A DNA stretch of 26,694 bases from an uncultured Clostridium sp. (GTDB lineage Bacteria > Bacillota > Clostridia > Lachnospirales > Lachnospiraceae). The position numbers were made by a program, and so were the translations under genes. Below the pieces are notes generated by a model that was not told where the DNA came from, searched no databases, and worked only from the letters and a program-made list of their open reading frames with translations. Location: assembly GCA_900544905.1 (NCBI GenBank), contig UQXF01000038.1:1-26694 (forward strand). Reading direction: 5' to 3'. Numbering within the stretch: the stretch's first letter is position 1; each line of letters opens with the position of its first letter. Of this stretch, positions 1 through 6,405 are shown piece after piece.

Positions 1-49
1 ATCTACACGCGTAAGATCGTCGGCAGCGTCAGATGTGTATAAGAGACAG
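1..49 (+). other. Untrimmed Nextera (i5-side) sequencing adapter
   Basis: Positions 31-49 are the Tn5 mosaic-end sequence AGATGTGTATAAGAGACAG. It is preceded by TCGTCGGCAGCGTC (17-30), an 8-base index slot (9-16) and the tail of the P5 primer (1-8). This is library adapter, not genome. The peptide start MYKRQ read from it is an artefact. Genomic sequence begins at about position 50. Confidence 0.98.
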
Positions 50-816
50 AACAACGCCTGCCCAAAAATTGTAATACAAAATATGGAAATTCCGGGCACG
101 CGAATCAGACAGCATATAATAAGACAAAACATACACAGCAAAAACGCTTTTCCATTCACCTTTCTGTCTCTCATATACTTTGCCCACAGCATTCCAAACA
201 GGAAATCACAAAGCCTTATAATGATATTGTAAGACATTCCAACCTTAAATGGATTAAATACTGCTGTCAGCACATATAAAATAACGGCTGTCACAACAAC
301 AGGCACCGGAAACTTATTCACACATATCCGTAAAATAGGAAATAATAAATAAAAAATAATGATACATCCCAGAAACCATTCGCCAATCAGGTAAAAATTG
401 TCCCCTAGATACCGGAAATAACCGTCCATTCCCAGCACAGTCAATCCAAAGCGCCACTTCGGAATATCTCCAAACCAAATTTGTTTATATTTCCAGAAAA
501 GAATTAAAAATACCAGAGCATAAGAACACCAAAAAGTAGGATAAATCCCCAGAAAACGCTTTTTCATAAATTGTTTTATATTAAAATTATCCCCATAATT
601 ATAATATAGTGTAACACCTGAAATAATAAAAAACAGCGAAACACCCAGCGTTCCAAAAGAACCATGCGTAAACTCACTTTTTATCAGGTAGGGATTTCCT
701 TGAATCTGTATATCTGCCGCCGGTAGAGAAAGATTAAAATGGGACATCACAATCAAACATACCGCAAAAAAGCGGATTACATCTACATATTTTAGTCTTT
801 CTTTACCGGTTTTCAT
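50..816 (-). CDS. Acyltransferase 3 family membrane protein (partial, C-terminus cut by contig end)
   Basis: The frame is open from ATG at 816 to the adapter junction, about 255 codons, and lacks a stop because the contig ends. The start reads MKTGKERLKYVDVIRFFAVC and continues into IVMSHF, the usual first helix of acyltransferase-3 (OafA/YrhL-type) proteins. It is followed by LGVSLFFIISGVTLYY, the family's second-helix motif, and then by further hydrophobic segments separated by short loops. Family members are integral membrane proteins that O-acylate sugars of surface glycans, commonly with acetyl groups. The ATG lies one base beyond the stop of the upstream glycosyltransferase gene, so it should be co-transcribed and translationally coupled as the third gene of the leftward operon. 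Full members are usually about 330-380 residues, so roughly the last quarter to third is missing. Substrate is not predictable. Membership in the family is well supported. Confidence 0.85.
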
Positions 817-817
817 A

Positions 818-3800
818 TTACATCTCCCTCAAAATCTCCAATATTTCCTGAATTCTGTGTCTAAAGGTATGACTGCTTAGGACAATTTCCTGTCCCCGCT
901 TTGCCATCTGGTCTCTTTCTTCCATATGCCCCAGATAATAGTCTATTTTTTTCTTCAAATCTTCTTTTGTCTGATATGTCACTACATTTCCCTCAAACAG
1001 GGTCGTAATCTCCGGTATATCATCGCTGATTACAAATGCCCCCACTGCCAGAGCATCAAAAATACGGTTTGATATAATTCCGTATTCTCTCATATCATCC
1101 CAATGGTCATTCAGCAGAATCTTCGCATCATGGTAAGCCTGCCCCACCTTATCGTTATCCATATACTCCGCTACCACATAATCCTGTACCGGAAATTCCT
1201 CCCAGTGTCTTCCATATACAGATAATTTATGCTCTGTAGGAAGTAAATCCCTCAATATCGGACGGAATATATGTCTGGAGTTACCTACAAATAAAAGTTC
1301 ATATTTCTTATCCTTATGCGCTTCACAGGTCATAACCTCATCATCCACACACTGCAGCAATACTCTGGATTCCGGCTGGATTTGCAATCCAATTTCCCTT
1401 TTCATCTTTTCCGAGGCAAAGAATACATAGTCATACAGATTATATTCCTCTATGGTCACATCCTCCGGATGGGAGATGTTCCACATAATATACTTTCTTC
1501 CATCCCGCACGGAAGGATAATACGGCTTTGTGCCGCGCAAAACAAGAATATATTTTGCCCTGCTCCTGTCATACCACCGGTCTCTCGGCAAAACATTTGC
1601 CTTATAACCGCATTTTTCAAATTCCTTTTTCATTGCCATGGCAAAGTGCTGGTCACCCCAGAATTTCTTGGTTTCATCATCCGGCATAGCACCGCAGATA
1701 TCAATAGTTATCTCCTCTATGACATCCTCATTAAATGCCAGTAAGATTTCTTTTAACTTTTCTGCCCTTGCATCATAGGTGTGATGCTCTAAAACAAACT
1801 GCTGCAGCTGGCTTACCAGCTGTTTCCGCTCCTGGCTGTTCTCCAGATAATAGGTCAGCTTCTGCTTAAATTCCTGTTCATCATTAAAAGATGGCAGAAG
1901 ACCGCCAAAGGTTTCCTCTGCGCCAATGACCCCATTGGTGAGAACCAGCGCTCCGGCTGCCAGGGCATCAAACACTCTGCTGTTTACTGCTCCATATGAC
2001 TTTGTCACATGATTGGCATCATCAATTACTATCTTTGTATTCTGGTACACCTTCGGCATATCCTCATACAATACAAAGCCTTGGGCACAATCCTTAAATT
2101 TATCAATCTGTTCCCAGTTGACACCAAATATTTTGCACTGGTAAGGTAACTCCTCCGGATTCAGATAATCAATAATATCTCTTTTCACATTCCAGTAGCT
2201 TCCGGTAAATGCATAATCCGAGTGGAATTTCTCCATCTCCTCCTCTGTCAGCAATTCCCGTTCTCCTGAATAGAAGCGCCCCTTGTTCGTTGCAATTGGG
2301 AACAGTATAGACTTATGATTGCTATGGGCATCCACATACTCACATGCGGTTTTGCTGGAAGCAAATACCAAATCAAACTGTCCGAAAAATTCCTTTTCGC
2401 ACCAGCGGTCAAACCAGTTTCTCGCCCAGGCAATCTTAATTAAGTCGTTCTTTGTATTATAAATCTTTGAAATATCATAGGCATCCAGCAGGGAAATCAG
2501 AACATCTACTTCAATACCGACATCATACCAGTCCTCTTCTCCCCTGCGGCTTAAATATTTCACTTCATATCCCATATTCATCAGGGAATTGGCAAACTCC
2601 ATGGCGGTAAAGAAATCTCCCGCTGTGGTTTTCGGGTCAGATTCGGTTACCACCAATCCAACCACCAGCTTTTCCTCTGTAAACAAATGTCTGTTTAAAA
2701 GCTTGTCTTCCAACAGCTTTTCTGATAAATAGCTCTGCCATTTTCCCTTAAACACATCCATATTATGCAGCCGCCGGATTCTGACAGCCTTCGCCACATC
2801 CTTTAACTGCGTGCCAAACTCATAGTGGTACACGAGGCAGGTCGGGCAATAGTAATTTTTGTATCCGGCCTTTACCAGCTTCAGGCAAATGTCAACATCC
2901 TCATATCCATAAATGTATCTCTCGTCAAAGCCCCCAATTTCATCAAAGGCTTCCCTCTTCATCATCAGAACCGCCGCAGTCACACATGCACGCTCTATCA
3001 AAGCCGTGCCATGGTCACAATCAGCCTGTCCGTTTCCCATATTATACGGCTGTATAAAATATGCCTTTTCCCGGATGCTGTCACGAAAAGCAATTCCGTT
3101 ATGCTGGATACTGAAGGACTTTCCTTCATTTACAGTACCCTCCGGAATCTGCGGATAAATCAGCTTTGCTCCAACCGCACCCGGATTGTCTGCCTTTTTC
3201 ATTGCAATCAAAAGCTCATCCATCCAGCCATCCGTAACCTCCGTATCATTATTTAAAAACAACAGATACTCGCCTGACGCATTCTCCACACCAAGATTAT
3301 TGGCTGCGGAAAAGGACATATTTACCTGGTTGCGGATTATCTTAATGGAAAACTCCGAAGCCCAGGACTCCAGATATTCCATGGAATCATCTGTGGATGC
3401 ATTATCCACACAAATAATCTCAAAATTATCATAAAACTGTTTATCATGGAAAGAATTCATCAAAATCTCCAGATTATGCTTCCCGTTCCGGTTCAGCATA
3501 ATAATGGAAACCAATGGTCTGTCCGCCTTCAAGAGTCGGATTTCCTCCTCATATTGCAGGTTAAGTGTCTGCGCCCTGTCCTCTGCCGTTTCCAAAAGCA
3601 GCTCTTCCATTTTCATCTGGGAATGTCGTATATTTAACTGTGCCAAATCACTGGTCACACAGCTTCTGTGCACATTTTCAGACATCTGGGACAGATTCTG
3701 CTTTAATTCTGTCACTTCTTTATTCAGCTTTGCATTCCTGGAATTTAAGGATTTGTTCTGCTTTTTCAAGGCTTCAATATCCTTTCTCGCCTTTATCCAC

Positions 3801-3862
3801 TTTTTCATGAAACCCCGAATCCCCGGAAGCTTTGCAATCAAATTCTTTATCTTTTTCTTCAT
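818..3862 (-). CDS. Large three-domain glycosyltransferase (GT2 plus two CgeB-like glycosyltransferase domains)
   Basis: A 1014-residue cytoplasmic enzyme. Residues about 20-112 are a charged coiled coil. Residues about 117-380 form a GT2 domain of the rhamnosyltransferase-like type, with VSIIMLNRNG at the start, DNAST (153-157), the metal/nucleotide-binding NNDTEV (204-209) and a later GYEDVDICLKLVKAGY segment. Two further domains follow. Each ends in the same GT4/CgeB-like motif, SRVFDALAAGALVLTN in the middle domain and NRIFDALAVGAFVISD near the C-terminus, each followed by a short helical tail. Single-domain GT2 proteins are about 300 residues, so this is a triple fusion that could add two or three sugars of a side chain. 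It sits 24 bp after the ATP-grasp gene and one base before the acyltransferase gene. The start has a GAG-type ribosome site. Donor and acceptor sugars cannot be read from the sequence. Confidence 0.88.
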   Translation of the reverse strand: MKKKIKNLIAKLPGIRGFMKKWIKARKDIEALKKQNKSLNSRNAKLNKEVTELKQNLSQMSENVHRSCVTSDLAQLNIRHSQMKMEELLLETAEDRAQTLNLQYEEEIRLLKADRPLVSIIMLNRNGKHNLEILMNSFHDKQFYDNFEIICVDNASTDDSMEYLESWASEFSIKIIRNQVNMSFSAANNLGVENASGEYLLFLNNDTEVTDGWMDELLIAMKKADNPGAVGAKLIYPQIPEGTVNEGKSFSIQHNGIAFRDSIREKAYFIQPYNMGNGQADCDHGTALIERACVTAAVLMMKREAFDEIGGFDERYIYGYEDVDICLKLVKAGYKNYYCPTCLVYHYEFGTQLKDVAKAVRIRRLHNMDVFKGKWQSYLSEKLLEDKLLNRHLFTEEKLVVGLVVTESDPKTTAGDFFTAMEFANSLMNMGYEVKYLSRRGEEDWYDVGIEVDVLISLLDAYDISKIYNTKNDLIKIAWARNWFDRWCEKEFFGQFDLVFASSKTACEYVDAHSNHKSILFPIATNKGRFYSGERELLTEEEMEKFHSDYAFTGSYWNVKRDIIDYLNPEELPYQCKIFGVNWEQIDKFKDCAQGFVLYEDMPKVYQNTKIVIDDANHVTKSYGAVNSRVFDALAAGALVLTNGVIGAEETFGGLLPSFNDEQEFKQKLTYYLENSQERKQLVSQLQQFVLEHHTYDARAEKLKEILLAFNEDVIEEITIDICGAMPDDETKKFWGDQHFAMAMKKEFEKCGYKANVLPRDRWYDRSRAKYILVLRGTKPYYPSVRDGRKYIMWNISHPEDVTIEEYNLYDYVFFASEKMKREIGLQIQPESRVLLQCVDDEVMTCEAHKDKKYELLFVGNSRHIFRPILRDLLPTEHKLSVYGRHWEEFPVQDYVVAEYMDNDKVGQAYHDAKILLNDHWDDMREYGIISNRIFDALAVGAFVISDDIPEITTLFEGNVVTYQTKEDLKKKIDYYLGHMEERDQMAKRGQEIVLSSHTFRHRIQEILEILREM

Positions 3863-3886
3863 AACGTATTACTCTTTCTCCATATA

Positions 3887-5131
3887 TTATTTTTCTATTT
3901 CAGGAAGAATAATTTGGTCTCCATACAATTTATTGTATTCCTCCGGCTCCCATTTTCCCTGACCTGACTGTGGCGTAAATGTCATTTCACCAAAATATAT
4001 TTTCCCGGCTACCTCATACAAATCTACACGCACCATATTAATACCTTCACTCAATTGTTCTGCTAACTCAATCATTTCCTTAAGATGCTCCGGCTTTCGT
4101 TCCAAGCTCGCATCATTCGGATAATTTACCTTTATCGGAAGCAAATTCCAATCTAAATCATATATATTACGTCTATGTGTCGGTTTGCCCGAATCCACAT
4201 CAATCCATATAGAATATGCTTTGCCCGAAAAGCAGAAAAAACGGTAGTCAAACAATTCATCTTCACCATTTTCTATATACTCTTCTATCACAATCTTAGG
4301 TGGAATATCCTTATAATGTAATTCCAGACCACTGCTATAAGCATAATTTCTATGCAGCCAGAACTTAAATTTGCTTCTGGCTTCTTCTTTATTAAAATGT
4401 TCCTTATCCTTTACAATAATATTCCATCCACTGGCATGATTTGTCTTCATTACAAACCTCTGTGGCAGTTTCTCAAAATCAATATCCTCAAAAGTATCAT
4501 AAACCCCCAGTATCGGGATTAAATACTGGCTGCCAATCTTTTCTGCCACGTAATCCCTCACCAGATATTTATCTGCGAGCCGGGTCTTTAATTCAGTACT
4601 GTCATACAACTTTAACCACTGCACCTTCTCATTGAAGGTGACCGGATGATTTAAATCTAACTCTTTTCCGGTCATCATCTGATACCACTCTGCCAAATTC
4701 TCTTCATATTGGTCTGGATGCAGACCTTTATAATAATAATACTGAATGTCTTTCATCAACTGACGATTCACTGCCTCTAAATGTGCAAAATCCTTCTTCT
4801 CTTTATCAACAATCGCCCTGTGATTCCCTTCAATCCGGGCAACCACTTCCTCATGCCTTTTGTCCTGTGCTTTTCTGTGACTTTGCAGTTCTTCCCGTGT
4901 ATCCCTCACTTCCTGCTTTAATGTCTCATAATGTGCACTCATATTCTTTTCAAAGCGCTGTTCAACCTCAAAAATATACTCGCATCTCTTTGCCAATGCG
5001 GCATATTCCTTCTTTAATGCCGTATTTTCCCGGCTCAACTCCTCATTTTTTTCTTTCAAAGTGTCTATCTGATGATATATATTTTTAAAAGGAGGCACTC
5101 TCCTGACCAATTGCGACCAAACTCCTGACAT
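3887..5131 (-). CDS. TupA-like ATP-grasp protein with N-terminal coiled coil
   Basis: Residues about 15-130 are a long coiled coil. Residues about 140-410 resemble the TupA-like ATP-grasp family found in polysaccharide loci, with FVMKTNHASG (about 226-235), a DYRFFCFSGK segment and the C-terminal EMTFTPQSG, which carries the acidic metal-binding residue expected of the fold. ATP-grasp enzymes join a carboxylate to an amine or similar nucleophile using ATP. TupA-type proteins are linked to teichuronopeptide synthesis, so attachment of an amino acid or other acid to a uronic-acid-containing glycan is a reasonable inference. I chose ATG 5131 because AAGGAG lies just upstream; ATG 5158, 27 bases further up, has no good site. 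It is the first gene of the leftward operon, 86 bases from the -10 box inside the invertible segment, so its expression should depend on segment orientation. Confidence 0.82.
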   Translation of the reverse strand: MSGVWSQLVRRVPPFKNIYHQIDTLKEKNEELSRENTALKKEYAALAKRCEYIFEVEQRFEKNMSAHYETLKQEVRDTREELQSHRKAQDKRHEEVVARIEGNHRAIVDKEKKDFAHLEAVNRQLMKDIQYYYYKGLHPDQYEENLAEWYQMMTGKELDLNHPVTFNEKVQWLKLYDSTELKTRLADKYLVRDYVAEKIGSQYLIPILGVYDTFEDIDFEKLPQRFVMKTNHASGWNIIVKDKEHFNKEEARSKFKFWLHRNYAYSSGLELHYKDIPPKIVIEEYIENGEDELFDYRFFCFSGKAYSIWIDVDSGKPTHRRNIYDLDWNLLPIKVNYPNDASLERKPEHLKEMIELAEQLSEGINMVRVDLYEVAGKIYFGEMTFTPQSGQGKWEPEEYNKLYGDQIILPEIEK

Positions 5132-5182
5132 TTTTCTCTCCTTCAATATTATCCACATAACATGCTAAAATTAATGCATAAC

Positions 5183-5209
5183 AGATAACATTTTTGCCTA
5201 AAATGTTAT
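5183..5209 (-). repeat. Left inverted recombination site (IRL) of the invertible segment
   Basis: On the minus strand this reads ATAACATTTT, then AGGCA, then AAAATGTTATCT. It matches the right site (6351-6377) in 25 of 27 positions in inverted orientation. The site sits in a larger perfect palindrome, 5180-5214, with 15-bp arms AACAGATAACATTTT and AAAATGTTATCTGTT around the asymmetric 5-bp centre TGCCT. Symmetric arms around a short asymmetric core are the expected shape of a tyrosine-recombinase crossover site. The opposed orientation of the two cores predicts inversion rather than deletion. Confidence 0.85.
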
Positions 5210-5216
5210 CTGTTGA

Positions 5217-5246
5217 ATTATAACACACTTGTATTATATTATGCAA
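5217..5246 (-). promoter_or_regulatory. Outward-facing promoter inside the invertible segment
   Basis: On the minus strand a perfect -10 TATAAT (5217-5222) is preceded by TGT, giving an extended -10. An 18-base spacer separates it from a weak -35, TTGCAT (5241-5246). The -10 ends two bases before the 35-bp palindrome, so transcription would start inside the recombination site at about 5209-5210 and run left into the ATP-grasp gene. A second TATAAT at 5233-5238 has no plausible -35. Placement just inside an inverted site and facing outward is the usual design of an invertible promoter. Confidence 0.72.
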
Positions 5247-5318
5247 ATTATTTAAAATTCCCGTGAAAAAACCCAAATTCTGTCAAAGCAAACTGGTTTC
5301 ATGTACAAATGCTTAAAA

Positions 5319-5341
5319 AGCCGTACCTACATAGTACGGCT
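5319..5341 (-). terminator. Intrinsic terminator after the nuclease remnant
   Basis: A perfect 8-bp stem, AGCCGTAC (5319-5326) with GTACGGCT (5334-5341), closes a 7-base loop. On the minus strand it is followed at once by a run of T. It lies 28 bases after the stop of the nuclease-family remnant and upstream of the outward promoter. Transcripts from the recombinase gene should therefore stop before reaching the ATP-grasp operon. Confidence 0.75.
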
Positions 5342-5368
5342 CCACATATTCATACTGACAGAAAACAG

Positions 5369-5683
5369 TTACTCATTCCGCAGTTTATCAATTTCTTCAA
5401 ACGACAAGCCGGTAGCTCTATGGATAATGTCATCGCTAACCTGGCTTTCTATAAGTGACCTTGCAGTTTCTAATGTTTTTTCTTTGGCATATTCTTTTGC
5501 ATATTCTTCAACAACAGTACACATCTTGCTCCGCCCCTTTCCTTCCTTATAATAGCGGACTGTATTACAAATATTAGGAAATTTTTTATTATCCATCACA
5601 TCCGAACTTTTAAAAATCTCCATATATTCTGCCAGTTCCGTTCCATCATTAATCTCTGCATTTACATAAATCTCATGGATATT
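5369..5683 (-). pseudogene. Truncated Rpn/PD-(D/E)XK nuclease-family transposase-like remnant
   Basis: The longest ATG-initiated frame is 5369-5623 (84 codons), but recognisable family sequence extends upstream to about 5683 (IHEIYVNAEINDG). An in-frame TAA and the loss of all upstream homology follow. The peptide contains NICNTVRYYKEGKG and a C-terminal MCTVVEEYAKEYAKEKT with a helical tail ending in LSFEEIDKLRNE. This is the C-terminal part of the proteins annotated as Rpn-family recombination-promoting nuclease or putative transposase, which are usually about 300 residues and carry the catalytic PD-(D/E)XK core in the missing N-terminal part. I see no ribosome-binding site, so this is probably a dead fragment rather than a gene. 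It lies inside the invertible segment between the recombinase and the terminator. Confidence 0.7.
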
Positions 5684-5738
5684 TTACCCAAAACTATAGA
5701 AAATAACAAGGGGAAGCACTTTAAAAAGACATGTTTTT

Positions 5739-6314
5739 TCACAAATTCATCGCCTGAAACAGCTCATCCTTATCATCCTGTTCAATGGACAGATACCTCT
5801 TTGTTATCTCAATATTGGAATGATTGTAAATATTCATAAGCAGTGCCGGCGGCGTTCCACACTTCCATGCATGGTACCCAAAGGTTTTTCGCAGGGAATG
5901 ACAGCTGATATTACCGTCAATACTGGTGGCAAGCGCCGCCTGTTTAATAATGTTATAGGCTCTGTTGCGGGTAATATGCCGGTACCGGTCATTTCCCGAA
6001 AAGAATATATACTCCTCCGGTCTTATCCTCTTAAGCTGTTTGCCAAACAATGTTAGTGCAGCCTGGCAGCTATCATTTAAGGCGATGCAGTTATATTTTC
6101 CTGTCTTATGCTCCGTTACATAAATGTGCAGCTGATATGTTTTTTTCTCAAAATTCCACACATCCTTCCATTTTAAGCGCAGCAAATCGCTAATCCGTAA
6201 TGCGGTGTTAATCCCCACCACAAACATTGCATAATCCCGGTATTCTCCCATCTGCATAAAATAATCCTTTAATAACTCAATATCCTCTTTTCGCCTGATT
6301 GGTGTTGTTACCAT
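5739..6314 (-). CDS. FimB/FimE-type tyrosine recombinase (predicted DNA invertase)
   Basis: A 191-residue protein that is essentially only the catalytic domain of a tyrosine recombinase, with no N-terminal arm-binding or SAM-like domain, as in FimB/FimE (about 200 residues). The catalytic set is complete: R40 in TALRISDLL, K70 in HKTGK, H139 and R142 in CHSLRKTFGYH, H165 in YNHSNIEITKRYL and the nucleophile Y174. AAGGAGG lies 7 bases before ATG 6314. The gene sits inside a segment bounded by two inverted copies of a candidate recombination site, the right one only 37 bases from its start, so it most likely inverts its own segment. A weak promoter overlapping that site could make expression self-regulated. 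It could in principle act on other sites in the genome, but none is visible in this window. Confidence 0.9.
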   Translation of the reverse strand: MVTTPIRRKEDIELLKDYFMQMGEYRDYAMFVVGINTALRISDLLRLKWKDVWNFEKKTYQLHIYVTEHKTGKYNCIALNDSCQAALTLFGKQLKRIRPEEYIFFSGNDRYRHITRNRAYNIIKQAALATSIDGNISCHSLRKTFGYHAWKCGTPPALLMNIYNHSNIEITKRYLSIEQDDKDELFQAMNL

Positions 6315-6344
6315 ATCATCGCCTCCTTAAATTTATTCATTCTT

Positions 6345-6375
6345 ATTCTAATAACATTTTAGGCAAGAATGTTAA
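6345..6375 (-). promoter_or_regulatory. Possible recombinase promoter overlapping the right recombination site
   Basis: On the minus strand TTAACA (6370-6375) and TAGAAT (6345-6350) are separated by 19 bases, longer than ideal. The spacer is the recombination site itself, so bound recombinase could block the promoter. Its -35 lies outside the crossover, so inversion would exchange it for ATAACA from the left flank. Confidence 0.3.
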
Positions 6376-6377
6376 CT
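6351..6377 (+). repeat. Right inverted recombination site (IRR) of the invertible segment
   Basis: On the plus strand this reads ATAACATTTT, then AGGCA, then AGAATGTTAACT, matching the minus strand of the left site in 25 of 27 positions. The arms TAACATTTT (6352-6360) and AGAATGTTA (6366-6374) pair with one mismatch. Unlike the left site, the palindrome does not extend beyond these arms. It lies between the recombinase start and the first gene of the rightward operon. Confidence 0.85.
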
Positions 6378-6405
6378 ACTATTTTATAAAACAAGGAGAA
6401 CATCA

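Larger units (their letters stand above)
5195..6365. other. Predicted invertible DNA segment (phase-variable promoter switch)
   Basis: About 1.17 kb between the crossover cores TGCCT (5195-5199) and AGGCA (6361-6365). Inside are a tyrosine recombinase, a nuclease-family remnant, a terminator hairpin and a leftward promoter close to the left site. The divergent operons on either side begin just outside the sites, at 5131 (minus) and 6406 (plus). In the orientation shown the promoter faces the leftward operon. Inversion would move its -10 box to about 6338-6343 on the plus strand, roughly 60 bases before the rightward operon's first ATG. The layout resembles the fim switch and the invertible promoters of Bacteroides capsules and Clostridioides difficile surface genes. 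Sites, gene and promoter are seen directly; inversion itself is inferred. Confidence 0.82.

Noticed and set aside
35..232. 65-codon plus-strand open frame beginning MYKRQ
   Set aside because: Its start is in the sequencing adapter and the rest is antisense to the acyltransferase gene.
2825..3962. Several overlapping plus-strand frames of 80-150 codons
   Set aside because: They lie antisense to the large glycosyltransferase, have no ribosome sites and show low-complexity composition typical of shadows.
5132..5158. Upstream ATG extension of the ATP-grasp gene
   Set aside because: The site AAGGAG sits between the two ATGs and serves 5131. The extra nine residues include no conserved sequence.
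6384..6391. TATAAA box just before ATG 6406 as a constitutive promoter of the rightward operon
   Set aside because: No -35 at a suitable distance, and a start site there would fall on the ribosome-binding site.
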